From the NCBI GenBank assembly GCA_037179515.1, contig JAXCGZ010001926.1, forward strand, positions 52,501 to 116,500: 64,000 nucleotides of DNA, in the 5' to 3' direction. Source of the DNA: Halocaridina rubra. Lineage: Eukaryota > Arthropoda > Malacostraca > Decapoda > Atyidae. This document shows positions 1 through 11,198 of this stretch, piece by piece (within the stretch, counting starts at the first letter, position 1; every line of letters starts with the position of its first letter). The translations under genes and the position numbers were made by a program. Under the pieces are notes generated by a model. The model was given only the letters and a program-made list of their open reading frames with translations. It was not told the origin of the DNA and ran no database searches.

Positions 1-1052
1 TCTAACCCTCTGTTCCCTTCCTTCTAAGTAAGTTTTTATCCATTCCAAGACATTTCCACCTATTCTAGCCATTGATTGCAGCTTCCTAATAAGTCTCCCA
101 TGTGGAACAGTGTCAAACGCTTTCTGGAAGTCTAGGAATATGCAATCTGCCCAGCCCTCTCTTTCCTGTAAGATTTGGCTTACCTCATCATAAAATTCTA
201 ATAAGTTTGTTACTGTTGATCTTCCTTCTCTGAAGCCATGTTGCCTCACTGACAAAAAGTTGAAGGATTCCAAGTGAAGAGAGATATGTTTCCTTAGTAG
301 TTTCTCCATAAGTTTGCAAACTATGCTGGTCAAGGAAACTGGTCTATAGTTCAGAGCCGTATCCCTCCTTCCCTTTTTGAAGATAGGTATCACATTTGCT
401 TGTTTCCAGCATCTTGGAATCTCCCCCGACTCCAGTGACTCCTTAAATATGATACTTAGTGCCACTGATATTGTGTTTGCGCATTTTTTAAGCACATGAG
501 GGGATATGTCATCAGGACCTGTAGCTTTATGAACATCTAAATCCATCAGCGCTTTGCATACCTCTGTGGCTGTAAGGTTGATGTTCTCTAATACCGGCCC
601 TTGAGCTTCTATCACTGCAATCTGAGGGGGTGGGGTATTTTCTACTGTAAATACTGACTGAAACTCCTTGTTCAATTCTTTGCAGATCTCTTCGTCCGTC
701 TCAGTGATGCTTCCATCCGCTCTCTTTAGCCTTAAAACCTGTTCTTTTACCTTCAGTTTTCCTCTGATAAAGCTGTGGAAAAGCTTGGGATTTTCTTTAT
801 CCTTCCTGGTGATGTCCCTCTCATAATCTCTCTCTGCCTCTCTCCTTTTACTTAGGTAGTCATTTCTTGCTCTTTTGTAGGTTTGCCAGGCATTTATGTT
901 TTTTCTCCTCCTATACCTTTTCCAGCATTTGTCTCTCCACTCCTTAGCTCTTTTACACCCATTATCGAACCATTTCTCTCTGGCATGAATTACACCTACT
1001 TTGGTGACAGGTATGCAGCAATCTACTATCTTCCCATATTTCTCACAAAAGA
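1..1052 (-). mobile_element. LINE-A: 5'-truncated CR1/Jockey-group LINE, reverse-transcriptase part
   Basis: Read on the minus strand, this stretch matches, almost base for base, the RT-coding part of LINE-C (about 55390-56400 on the plus strand). Recognisable RT blocks include ATGPDDISPHVLKK, YRPVSLTSIVCK and FLDFQKAFDTVPHG. The reading frame is open over most of the stretch but has no internal start, so it is a fragment. The 3' part lies beyond the left window edge. The 5' break is exactly where a TG/AT microsatellite begins. The family is the commonest LINE in this window (also LINE-B, C, D1, D2, E). Clade assignment to the CR1/Jockey group is from motif style only. Confidence 0.85.
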
Positions 1053-1079
1053 TGTGTGTGTGTGTGTGTGTGTGTGTGA

Positions 1080-1168
<89 letters not shown>
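1053..1168. repeat. compound microsatellite (TG)n(AT)n
   Basis: About 13 TG units are followed by a single break (atatgt) and about 43 AT/TA units. The long open frames across it, encoding poly-Tyr-Ile, are translations of the repeat and not genes. It sits at the 5' break point of LINE-A. Confidence 0.97.
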
Positions 1169-1170
<2 letters not shown>

Positions 1171-1319
1171 CGTTTCTTGGTTCGTGTTTTCACTGTACCA
1201 CGTTTTTTTTTTTGGCAAATTATTATTTTATTTTTTGGGCATATGCAAAAATATGAAAATACTGAAAAAATAAAAATGTTCAGTATTTCCATTTTTTTTT
1301 ATTAAAAAAAATCATTATT

Positions 1320-2018
1320 TAATTGATAAAATTTTTTTTATTTCCCAGCCTACGAATAATAAAACAGTAAAATATAGTAAAAAATATAAATTTAGATATA
1401 TAACTCACAGTACAGGGTATTGCATCATGTCAAATAGTGTCCGATAGCCTACAACGTATTGGGGTCGAACTTAAGTGAGCTAGCATATACTGTATATTAA
1501 AATATCCAGTAGTTTCATGATTTCATTGATAAAAAAACCGTATTTCTTAGCCTAAGAATAATAAAACAGTAAAAAATAGTAAAAATATAAATACTAACAG
1601 TATTGCACCACGTAAAATACGATACCGGTATCAGCGTTTCGGAAAACGCAAAGGCTCTCACTTACGTGACCTAGTGAATATTAAAATTTTCATTATTTTA
1701 TTGATAAAACAAGTATTTCCTAGCCTAATAATAATAAAACAGTAAAAAACATAAATACAGTACTAACAGAATTGCACCATGTAAAATACGATACCGGTAT
1801 CACATTTCGGAAAACGCAAAGGCTCTCACCTATGTGACCTAGCGAATATTAAAATTTTCATTATTTTATTGATAAAACAAGTATTTCCTAGCCTAAGAAT
1901 AATAAAACAGTAAAAAATAATACAAAACATAAATACTAACAGTATTGCACCATGTAAAATACTATACCGCTATCAGTGTTTCGGAAAACGAAAAGGCTCT
2001 CACCTACGTGAAATAGTT
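1320..2018. repeat. tandem array 1, about 4 units of about 170-200 bp
   Basis: The marker cctaagaataataaaacag (with small changes) recurs at about 1349, 1551, 1724 and 1892, giving spacings of about 202, 173 and 168 bp. Each unit also carries attgcaccatgtaaaatac, a gataccggtatc-like palindrome and an aaaggctctcacctacgtg block. It ends about 230 bp before the Tigger transposase start. I infer it is the 5' subterminal repeat region of that transposon, because the other Tigger copies in the window also have repeated subterminal units of similar length. Confidence 0.85.
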
Positions 2019-2246
2019 CATGGAATGCTATTGGCTGAAAGGTCGGGAGACGACGAATCACAGAATTGTTTTTCTGTATGTTCTGTATCATGGGGTCTGA
2101 TTGGCTTTTTCATTGCAGTTTGCTTTTCCCTCCATTTTCCAATGTCCCGCCTCACTCGTTCAGTGTAACTCACATGTGCGCTGTTCACGTGCTTATTAAT
2201 ACGTTTTGCTTGTGATTGTGTTTTCACGCTTAATTTAACCTTTGCA

Positions 2247-3875
2247 ATGCCTCCCAAACGTCCTTCACCTTCTAAGGCTTCTGGTAGTCAGCCTAAGCGG
2301 CAAAGGAAAATGCTAACCATAGTAGATAAAGTGAAACTCTTAGATATGTTGAAAGACGGAAAAAGGTTCACGGATGTCGGCCGCTATTTTGGCCTCAATG
2401 AATCTACTGTTCGCTACATCAAAAAGGACGAGGCAAAGATCAGGAAAACAGCGAGCATTTCTTTTGATAAATCAGCGAAGAGGGTCGTAACATCCCGCAA
2501 TAAGGTAGGAGTGCGGATGGAAGCTGCTTTGGCCCTGTGGATTGCTGATTGCAGAAAGAAAAACATCAGCTCAGACACCAATATCATACAAACAAAGGCG
2601 AAGAAGCTGTACGATACATTTGCTACAAACAAACCCGTTGACGACAGTGGCGACCTTGGAGAGGAGGAGGGGAGAGAAGAAGATATTGACGACCCACAAC
2701 TAGGACCCTCCAGCGATTCTCCACCGAGGATACAACCGTTCGTTGCTAGCAAGGGATGGTTCTTCAAATTTCAAAAACACTATGGCCTAAAAAGCATTAC
2801 AGTGCATGGCGAAGCTGCCTCTGCAGATACAGCTGCTGATAAAAATTACGTCAAGAACGACTTCAAGAAAATTATTGCCGAAGGGGAATATGTTCCTGAG
2901 CAAGTCTTCAACATGGATGAGACTGGCTTATTTTGGAAGAGAATGCCATCACGCACTTTTCTGTTCAAGGAAGGAGCTAAAGCCCCGGGATTCAAAGCAC
3001 ACAAAGATCGCGTTACCCTCATCATGTGCGGGAATGCTGTGGGCTTCATGTTAAAGCCCGGGCTTATCTACAAGTCAAAGAACCCTATGGCTTTGAAGAA
3101 CAAGAATAAGAATCTGCTGCCAGTGTATTGGATGCATAACCCTAAGGCCTGGATCACGAAAAGCCTCACATCGGACTAATTTCACCAATGCTTTATCCCT
3201 CAGGTAAAACTTTATCTTGCGGAAAAAGGCCTTGAATTTAAAGTCCTTCTTTTGATGGATAATGCTGGTGGCCACGCAACTAATCTCGAATAAGACTGTG
3301 TTCAAGTTGAGTTCCTGCCACCGAATACGACATCACTAATTCAGCCTATGGATCAAGGCGTTATTCGTGCGTTCAAGGCCCTCTACACACGAAATGCCCT
3401 GGCAAACCTGGTTGAATCCATGGATTCGGACAAAGACTTCTCAATGAAGACATACTGGCGTAATTACACGATTGCCACATGCCTTCAAAATATTCAGAAT
3501 GCAATCAAAGAGATGAAGTCGGCCACAATCAATGCCAGCTGGAAGAAACTGTGGCCCGAAGTCATCCACGACTACAAGGGATTTGCTCCTGACGAAGTGC
3601 AGAAGTCGACAGTTGCGAAAGCTGTGAAGATGGCTTCATTGCTAGGAGGAGAAGGCTTTAAAGATATGACTCACGAAGATGTGAATGAACTGACTGACTG
3701 CCACTCGCAGCCTTTGAGTGATGAAGACTTGGAAGAAATGACGAAATCAGCGAGCGAAGAAGAGGAAGAAATTCAGTTAACGCACGAAGAAATTGAAGAA
3801 CCTGGCCTTACACTCGAACGTCTGGCAACCATATATCAATATGTGAAAGAAGCCCAACAACTCGCAGGAATATGA
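2247..3875 (+). pseudogene. TcMar-Tigger/pogo transposase, one frame broken by two nonsense codons
   Basis: A single frame of about 542 codons resembles Tigger transposases (TIGD1-like). An N-terminal DNA-binding region (residues about 20-60, with LLDMLKDGKRFTDVGRYFGL) is typical of CENP-B/psq-type helix-turn-helix domains. It is followed by an acidic linker (EEEGREEDIDD) and a second HTH region with WFFKFQKHYGL. The DDE-type catalytic domain shows D224 in NMDETGLFWKRMP, D338 in LLMDNAGGH and D369 in QPMDQGVIRAFK. The last two are separated by 30 residues (DD30D), as expected for pogo/Tigger. An acidic C-terminus (EEEEEIQ) follows. TAA codons at 3177-3179 (codon 311) and 3291-3293 (codon 349) are in frame, and no frameshift is needed. 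The start ATG is followed by PPKRPSPSKASGSQPKRQRK, the usual Tigger opening. It is a recent but inactive copy. Confidence 0.93.
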
Positions 3876-4074
3876 CGATAATATGGTTCGTTCGCTGACC
3901 TTCTGTAATTTTCTCGACAGTGCCATGATTCCTTACCATACCATCTTGCAACAAAAGAAGAAACAGCGACAGCAGCTCCCCATTACCATGTTCTTCTCCC
4001 CCAAAAAGCAGCCGTAAAGCTTTTATTAGCTGCGAAATAATTTCCTCCGGGGTCAAGAAAGATCATCAGCACCT

Positions 4075-5172
4075 CATTCACGGTAAGTTTACCTATCACA
4101 TACATATAAATTTACGTTGCATGCTGTTATTTATAATAATTGTAAAATTCCTATGTACATGAGTATGTCATGTAATTACCACTTCATTCACCGTAATTTT
4201 ATCTGCCACTTTCATGTAAATTTACGTTGCATGCTGTTATTTATAATGTAAAGGGTGTTTTTTTTAACAGTGCAGGGAGGGTTTATACAGTACGTAAACG
4301 CAAAAATAATTGTAAAATACCTATGTACATGAGTATGTCATGTAATTACCACTTCATTTACCATAATTTTATCTATCACTTTCATGTAAATTTACGTTGC
4401 ATGCTGTTATTTATAATGTAAAGGGTGTTTTTTAACAGTGCAGGGAGGGTTTATACAGTACGTAAACATAAAAATAATTGTAAAATACCTATGTACATGA
4501 GTATGTCATGTAATTACCACTTCATTCACCGTAATTTTATCTATCACTTTCATAAAAATTTTCGTTGCATGCTGTTATTTATAAAGTAAAGGGTGTTTTT
4601 TTAACAGTGCAGGGAGGGTTTATACAGTACGTAAACGTAAAAATAATTGTAAAATACCTATGTACATGAGTATGTCACGTCATCATCACCTTATTCTCGG
4701 TAAGTTTTCCTATCACTTTCATATAAATTTACGTTGCATGCTGTTATTTATAAAGTAAAGGGTGTTTTTTTAACAGTGCAGGGAGGGTTTATACAGTACG
4801 TAAACGTAAAAATAATTGTAAAATACCTATGTATATGAGTATGTCACGTCATCATCACCTCATTCACGGTAAGTTTTCCTATCACTTTTATAAAAATTTA
4901 CGTTGCTTGCTGTTATTTATAATGTAAAGGGTGTTTTTTTAACAATGCAGGGAGGGTTTATACAGTACGTAAACGTAAAAATAATTGTAAAATACCTATG
5001 TACATGAGTATGTCATATAATTACCACTTCATTCACCGAAATTTTATCTATCACTTTCATATAAATTTACGTTGCATGGTGTTATTTATGAAGTAAAGGG
5101 TGGTTTGTTAACAGTACAGGGAGGGTTTATACAGTGTAAACGTAAAAATAAATTAAAATATCTATGTACATA
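4075..5172. repeat. tandem array 2, about 6.5 units of 169 bp
   Basis: The cattcaccgtaa marker recurs at about 4075, 4185, 4355, 4523, 4692, 4861 and 5030. The last six are spaced 170, 168, 169, 169 and 169 bp; the first unit is shortened to 110 bp. Each unit contains tttacgttgcatgctgttat, gtaaagggtgttttttaaca, gcagggagggtttatacagt and atgtacatgagtatgtca. It lies between the transposase stop and the right transposon end. The short open frames in it are repeat translations. Confidence 0.95.
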
Positions 5173-5175
5173 TAG

Positions 5176-5252
5176 GCTGATCCTACTTCGCGATTTTCCT
5201 GTCTCGCGCTGGGTCCCGGAACCGAACCATCGCGATAATCGAAGGAACACTG
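5176..5252. repeat. probable right terminal inverted repeat of the 2247-3875 Tigger element
   Basis: Read on the minus strand this begins CAGTGTTCCTTCGATTATCG and continues through a GGTTCGGTTCCGGGACCC block, the style of Tigger termini. I find no matching left copy before 1320. The left end may have been lost where LINE-A and the microsatellite now lie. Confidence 0.55.
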
Positions 5253-5263
5253 TGTACTGTATA

Positions 5264-5763
5264 CAGTGCAGAAGCTCCCCTACTTAAAAACTAACGAGTT
5301 ACAAACATTCACAGATACGATCAAAAACCTACCCATTATCTAACCATTAATAATGTATGTATTACTGTGTATTGTACTGTATAACATTGATATTACAGTA
5401 TTAAAAGTTATTAATACTGTATACTTTATGTTCTATGTAGTAGTTAAGTGTCTTTTGCCTAAGTACTGTACGGAACTGCATATGTATGTACTGTATAGTA
5501 CATTTTTTGCCTAAAAACAACTTACGAACAATTCTACTAACAAACAGTCTTCTGGAACCTAACTCATTTGTAAGTTGAGAAGTGTCTGTATATTTAACTG
5601 TAGCAAAAAGGTTGGAGTTGATCGAGAAGAAGCCTTTTCTCTTTCACTCTCTCTCTTGCCCCATGAACATACGAACTATCAACTTGCGAACAAATCTACT
5701 TACAAACGATCATTTACAATGTAATTCGTTTGTAAGTTGGGGAGCATCTATATCTCAGCACTG
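5264..5763. mobile_element. possible non-autonomous Tigger-like MITE
   Basis: The left edge reads cagtgcagaagctcccctac and, a little further in, gagttacaaac. The right edge, read on the minus strand, begins cagtgctgagatatagatgc and continues ctccccaacttacaaac. The shared CAGTGC and CTCCCCnACTTA blocks look like terminal inverted repeats around a 500-bp AT-rich body without a coding frame. A TA precedes the left end, but the right end is followed by TT, so the target duplication is imperfect. Confidence 0.5.
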
Positions 5764-6867
5764 TTAAAACAATATATTAACAAAGGGTAAAGAAAGTGTA
5801 TTAGATGTGGTTTCAGAAGCATTTGAGAGGAAAGTGGGGCTGAGAAGGCTTAGCTGAGCACCTAGAAAGGATGGGAAATGAGAGAAAGGTTAAGAGGATA
5901 TTTAAATAAGGTTTACTATGTACTTGAGTTAGATCCACGAAAAAGGAAATGGAGGCAATGGGTGTGCGATGCTTTGTTTAGTAGTGGCATTTGCATGAAA
6001 GAAGGTGAGAGACAAGCAAGAGAAAACGAACAGGTGAAGCAATACAAGACCAAACCCCTATGAAGGTATCTGGATAACCAGAGATGCAAATAGGAATTGT
6101 TTTATTATGTTATTACTTTCTTTTTGACCAGTCTGTTGACAATAGGAAGACGAGTACTGTATATGAAAAATAATATAAATATATTTCCTTCTCCCGCCTT
6201 ATAATTGCTATATATATATTCAGGATTCCCTGAATAGATGATCCAAATGTTACAAAGAACTCAGGTATACGAGCTTAAAATTCCCATCTTATGTTTTCTT
6301 TCTCCCCTCTTTACATACTCATCTTATCTATTGTCATTGACCATACCAATACAGTTCCTTAAAAATTGAGCTAAAGAGAATTTTAAAGATGAATGGTATG
6401 TGCTCGGAATAGAAATGCTATATATCCCTTAGGTATACCCCTGTACATGCCATTCCAGGTCTTTACACTTTCTCTGATACACTGCTAATGCTTGGCATGC
6501 AGATTTTTCTGAGAATACAAAAATATGGTAAATGTTGAAGGATGATAAAATTTCTTTGAAGGATAAAAGGGAGAGGGTATTTCTTAAGTAAAGTTCGTTT
6601 TAAATGACAAAAATACAACTGTTAACTTTGGAGGAAATAAAATGCCATCATATTCCATGAATGTTGGAATAGGCTGCTTAAAGGGATATCTCCGTATTAT
6701 GGGAGATATAATTTGACCCATGTATGCCATGGGTGTCACACAGAGTAAAATTAATAGGGAAATAGGTGTCTGGCAAGCCATCTATTTTGCCAAAAAAACT
6801 GATAGCAATATATAAAGAAAGTAAGACTTAAGTAAGCCCAGCCGCTTCAGTCTTCTCATTACAATTG
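5764..6867. other. AT-rich stretch without recognisable features
   Basis: I see no recognised element or convincing exon. The small frames at 5878-6063 (plus) and 6584-6781 (minus) match nothing I know and have no good splice context. Confidence 0.5.
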
Positions 6868-6906
6868 TCAGCACTCTCTCAGGTTCACCATGATAAGTCT
6901 TAACTT
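6868..6906 (-). CDS. weak candidate for the last exon of the cysteine-rich gene
   Basis: An acceptor-like ...acaaacttcag ends at 6907. If joined in phase 0 to the exon at 7194-7418, it adds 12 codons (ending VNLREC) and a TGA at 6868. The polypyrimidine tract is poor, and a different frame of the same stretch looks more coding-like (containing YHGEPERVLTIVMRRL). This is only a suggestion of where the coding sequence could end. Confidence 0.2.
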   Translation of the reverse strand, partial: KLRLIMVNLREC

Positions 6907-7193
6907 CTGAAGTTTGTAAAATGCTCCAACCTACTAACAAACTAAATACAAAAACCAAAAATTAACTTACACATTCAATAAAAAGCAAAACAAGTATTTC
7001 CTAAAACTAACCTACAAACTGCATACACAATATGATAACTGTTAGTTTCTTATGTGATAATTTAGAAAATTACATCCTAGAAATATAATAATCATTTTAT
7101 GTATGACCCAGAGTCATATATAAAAGGATACGATGGGATGCAAAAACACTGTTCAAATTTACTATTTTTCACATCGTAAAGACTAAGCCTTAC

Positions 7194-7418
7194 CTGACAG
7201 TGGGTGTGCAAAGCTGGTTTGCAGCTACAGCATACTAAGCAGTGATTTCGTGGATATACAGTTTGCAAATGAATGCGATTCGTACACCATGAATATGACA
7301 CAGCACTCCCACAGGAACTGCAACTTACTGTACTTGGAACAATGTACTGTAGCTCTGATGTTGAATTGCAACATGGAAGGACTACATTAGAAGTCATCAA
7401 ATACTGCAAGTCTTCCAT
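7194..7418 (-). CDS. cysteine-rich gene, exon 5 of those found (CxxC clusters)
   Basis: A 225-nt exon (75 codons, phase 0 at both ends) between acceptor ...gatcattgcag and donor CAG|gtaagg. The translation is rich in Cys and His: LPCCNSTSEL, then SCSSCGSAVSYSWC, then HCLVCCSCKPALHTHC. The CxxCG...WC and CxxCCxC...HxHC spacing suggests bound zinc, but I recognise no named domain. The frame was chosen because it continues exon 4 (7979-8137) without a shift and carries all the cysteines. The open frame runs upstream to 7625, but beyond the acceptor it is AT-rich and hydrophobic, so I treat that part as intron. Downstream exons were not found with confidence. Confidence 0.72.
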
Positions 7419-7978
7419 CTGCAATGATCGAGACTCGATGATAAATGTAAAACTATGAACTATTTTATTTACACATATCAATCTGTAATTAACATGTTTT
7501 ACAGAGCATACATGAGAGAAAGGTAAAAACAAAAGAATCGAGGCTATAATGATTAATATCATCATCCTAATACTATAAAATGAAGTATTTGTGGATTCGT
7601 CTATAATAAAAATATGCTTGCACAATGAACACTTTTTCTTAACTAGAACTAGAGGCTAACAGCCATATGCTTGACCATGCTTTAAAAGGAATATTTGTTC
7701 TGCTTTTCACATTTACCCTATTTTTAGGACCATAACCTGTATATGATCTGACATAGTCCCTATTTCTTAAACAAAATGTTGAGAAGGAGGCAGTTATTCA
7801 GAACATATATGAAGACTGAAAAATATGTGCTCTTCATTCCTTACATCATCTATTTTGGAACTTGGTCACTGCATGTAGATCAATGCCACAAACAAAGAAA
7901 TAGGAAGCATGACATGACTGCATTGATACAGGAAAATTATAGATGCATTTAAGTATTCACCAGTGACTATAGTGTTAC
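7419..7978 (-). other. intron 4 of the cysteine-rich gene
   Basis: 560 bp of AT-rich sequence, GT...AG on the minus strand. No transposon recognised. Confidence 0.65.
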
Positions 7979-8137
7979 CTTCTTTATCTCAATGTTACTT
8001 TCTTGTTTGCTTGCACTACTTACAACAATCTTAAGTAAATTGGCTTCCTCAGGAGCCTCTGTGTCTTGTTCATACATATGTATCTTTATATACTGCTTTG
8101 TAATACAGGATCTATAACAACCGTTTATGGGATAATC
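7979..8137 (-). CDS. cysteine-rich gene, exon 4
   Basis: A 159-nt exon (53 codons, no stop). The acceptor ...tttctttttaaatagcag has a short pyrimidine tract and the donor is AAG|gtaaca. The translation begins DYPINGCYRS and has an acidic middle (YEQDTEAPEEANLLKI) and a Lys/Ser-rich end. It is in phase 0 with exon 5 and, across the 13.7-kb intron, with exon 3. On its own it would be a weak call. The preserved phase with both neighbours is the main support. Confidence 0.68.
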
Positions 8138-8564
8138 CTGCTATTTAAAAAGAAATTCAGAGGTTCTATTTTCCTTCCATGAACTCAAGATTAACTCTTC
8201 CATCCTCCCTAAATACCTTTTAATATTCTTCCTGGGACGGATGCATACAAAATGAAAAAAAAAAAGCGCTTTGAAAAAGAGAAAACGCATTTTTCTGAGT
8301 CCCCATGCAACCAGTAACAGTCACCCTCCTGCACCATACTTACTTCTTTGAAGCTTAGTTTCAGTCTCACACAGAATGAGGAGAGTTGGCTAATTCAGAC
8401 AAGGAAGGAAAGGGTATTTTTTTCTGAATTCTCTGTATGCTGGGGGCTAGGCCCCAATTGCCAACAGACCCGGTAAAATGAATCACCAACATGACAAACA
8501 GTGGCTAGAACTTATACTTCTGCCACTTTTTTGTGAGAGGCTTGATTCCTAATTGGCTACGCCA
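8138..8564. other. intronic sequence, no feature seen
   Basis: Start of the long third intron (8138-21867) of the cysteine-rich gene. A short A-run lies near 8260. No coding or transposon signature. Confidence 0.5.
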
Positions 8565-8599
8565 TTTTTTTTTTTTATTTGACAGTGGGACAGGCAAAA

Positions 8600-9327
8600 A
8601 ATAACTGCCCTCATCAATAAAGGCCCGGGAACGAAGAAAACATTAAAGCAAAGGAAAAGAAAAAGTTATGGATAAGGTAGAGATGAGGTAATGATACGCA
8701 AAGGAAAAGACTAACTGAAAGAATAATAAAAGAAATGAGGACCTAGAGATATGGTAGGATTAGGCCCTGAGATGACGATAGATGTGCTTTCTGAAGGAAG
8801 ATAGGTTATAAGAATTAGGAAAGACAGGAGGAGGAAAAGAGTATGTAGGTAGATGGGAAGAAGCTGTCGCAGCACCAACCAATCCTGGAGCTACAAATCT
8901 CCACACATTACCTATGAGACGAGACCATTTGGCAAGTGTTACGAGGCCTTGGCAGTGGGGAGGGATGCAACTCACCAACTCATCAGAGCAGCGATGGAAG
9001 TAGTAACAATAGAAAAGAGAAAGGGATGATATCTTACGGCGAAGAGAAAGAGAATCCAGATTAAAAGTAAGAGAAGTGTCATTAATGAATATGATGCCTT
9101 AGATTCAACCCTATCAAAGAGATAAGTGTAAGAAGAAGCACCCCAAATGTGTGAGCAGTATTTTAAGCAGGGACGGATAAACCCTTTATAGATTTTAAGT
9201 AACTGTAAAGAGTTAAAGTATTGACAAAAACGAAACAAAACCCCCAATTTTTTGGATACATTCAGAAATATGCATTATGTGATTTCTCCAAGACAAGTTA
9301 GAGGCTATATGAATTCTTAATATGTTG
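8600..9327 (-). pseudogene. LINE-F ORF2, C-terminal part
   Basis: In two frames: IHIASNLSWRNHIMHIS, then after a one-base shift LGVLFRFCQYFNSLQLLKIY and PCLKYCSHIWGAS, then a shifted tail ending FPNSYNLSSFRKHIYRH. These are the conserved thumb and post-RT motifs of Jockey/I-type LINEs (YKGFIRPxLxYxSxxW and the final FxxxxxxH region). The stop is followed within about 190 bp by the poly(A) tail. Confidence 0.8.
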
Positions 9328-9365
9328 ATAGAATTCTTCTTCTTCGTCTACATCCTTTTCCACTC

Positions 9366-10199
9366 CTATGTGGGGTCAATGCTTCTGGCCAGTGTTCTCC
9401 ATATGTTTCTGTCCAATACCTCATCACCCAACAAACATTTAGACCTCAGGTCTTCATTGATGCAATCCATCCACCTACGCTTTGGTCTCCCCCTCCTTCT
9501 CCTACCCTGTATATCCATTTCCGCCACCCTCCTCCCAACATACTGTTCATCCCTCCTAACGACATGACCATACGATCTTAGCCTACTTTCTTGTATATTA
9601 TCTGACGTTTCTCTAACTTTTGAGATACCTCTAATTACCTCGTTTCTGATCTTATCACTTCTTGTCATCCCACACATCCATCTCAACATCCTCATCTCTG
9701 CCACATCCAGTTTTTTCATTTGTGTCTTCTTTATTGCCCATGTCTCTGCTCCATACATCATCGCAGGTCTCACAACAGTCTTATGCACTTTACCCCTCAA
9801 CTTAATCCCTATTCTCCTGTTGCACACCACCCCATACACTTTCTTCCAGTTCTTCCATCCCGCTTGTATTCTGTGGGTTATTTCTGTCTCTAGGTCACCA
9901 TCCTCTGCTACTGTTGATCCCAAATACTTGAACTTTTCAGCTCTTTTCAACATCTCTCCCTGCAAATTAATCTCCCCATCCTCATCATCTCTCAACCTCA
10001 AGTACTCTGTCTTCTTCCTGCTGATTTTCAGTCCTCTATACTCCATCACTCTTCTCCACTCGTCAAGCTTCTCCTCCACTACCTTTCGTCTGTTGCTACA
10101 CAGTACAATGTCATCTGCAAAGAGCATACACAATGGTGACTGATCTCTAATACCCTGGGTTACTACATCCAAGACCAGATCAAATAGATATGGACTCAA
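9366..10199 (-). pseudogene. RTE ORF2, RT palm to C-terminus
   Basis: Begins at SPYLFDLVLDVV, right after the place where the QGS(A)LSPYLF motif should be. The catalytic FADDIVLCS box is intact, followed by EYLRLRDDEDG, FKYLGSTVAEDGDLETEI, RPAMMYGAETWAIKK, LRWMCGMTRSDKIRN and RRRGRPKRRWMDC. These are the standard RTE C-terminal blocks. The start coordinate is a fortuitous Met. Comparison with the usual RTE motif suggests about 13 bp were lost at the junction with the preceding fragment. Confidence 0.93.
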
Positions 10200-10807
10200 A
10201 GCAGACCAACATTTACTGAGAGACTTTTCATCAAGCCCACACTGCTCTTAACATTTGCCTCTGCCCTCTCATACATATCTTGGATGATTCTTACATATTT
10301 CTCGGGGACTCCCTTTTCTCTAATACACCTCCACATATCTTGACGTGGTACTCGATCATATGCCTTTTCCAGGTCAATAAAGACCATATGCAGTCCTTTC
10401 TGTTTCTCCCGATGCCTTTCCATCATTTGTCTCAAGGCAAAAATGGCATCCACTGTTCCTCTTCCAGGCATGAAGCCAAACTGTTCATCCCCAATTGTCA
10501 TTACCTCTCTGAGTCTCCTCTCTATGATCTTCTCCCATATCTTCATAGTATGACTTAACAAGTTTATACCTCTATAGTTTCCACACTCCTGAATGTATCC
10601 CTTCCTTTTATACATTGGGATGATTAAGCTTCCTCTCCACTCCTCTGGCATCTTTTCCTGACTAAAGATCTTTTGCAGTAAGTCCCAAAAGATATCTATG
10701 CCTTCCTCTCCAAGACTCTTCCATACCTCCACTGGCATCTTATCAGGTCCTGCTGCCTTTCCATTTTTCATTCTCCTTAATGCCCGCTCTACCTCTCTTC
10801 TAGCCAC
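10196..10807 (-). pseudogene. RTE ORF2, RT fingers
   Basis: Contains RT blocks KAAGPDKMPVEVWKSL, GNYRGINLLS, FGFMPGRGTVDAIFAL and VFIDLEKAYDRVPR, ending SLSVNVGLL before a stop created by the small deletion. Upstream, to about 11200, the linker (WWWNEEVQEWMKNKNEAK) is readable with two stops. Confidence 0.92.
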
Positions 10808-11198
10808 TGTTGTTGTAACTGCTTCATTTGGAAGTCCATCTTCAAATACTGCTCTTGGGTTCTCTTCATTTAGTAATCGTTAAAAATAAGTTTCCCTTCT
10901 GCTTTTTATTTCATCCTCTTCTGCTAGGACTACTCCATGGTTATCCTTTATTTGTCGTACTTGGGTCAAGTCCTTGGATGCAGTATCTCAGGCCTTGGCA
11001 ATTTGCCATATTTTCTTCTCTCCTTCTGGTGTTTCCAGCTCTTCATTGACTTCATTCAATGTCTCTGCCTTTGCTTTTGCTACTGCTCTCCTTGCCTCCT
11101 TCTTTGCCTGCTTGTACTCTTATTTATCCTGCTCCAGGCCTGATAAATCTGCCTTTTCCTTAGCTTCATTCTTGTTCTTCATCCATTCTTGCACTTCC

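Noticed and set aside
883..1305. Open frames of 140, 90 and 88 codons around the microsatellite
   Set aside because: They are poly-Tyr-Ile, Cys-Val or His-Thr translations of the repeat plus antisense LINE sequence.
1320..5172. CRISPR-like arrays
   Set aside because: The units are whole tandem repeats of about 170 bp without unique spacers, in a eukaryotic sequence.
7419..7625. Upstream extension of the 177-codon frame over exon 5
   Set aside because: It is hydrophobic, AT-rich and lies beyond a good acceptor, so it is probably intron.
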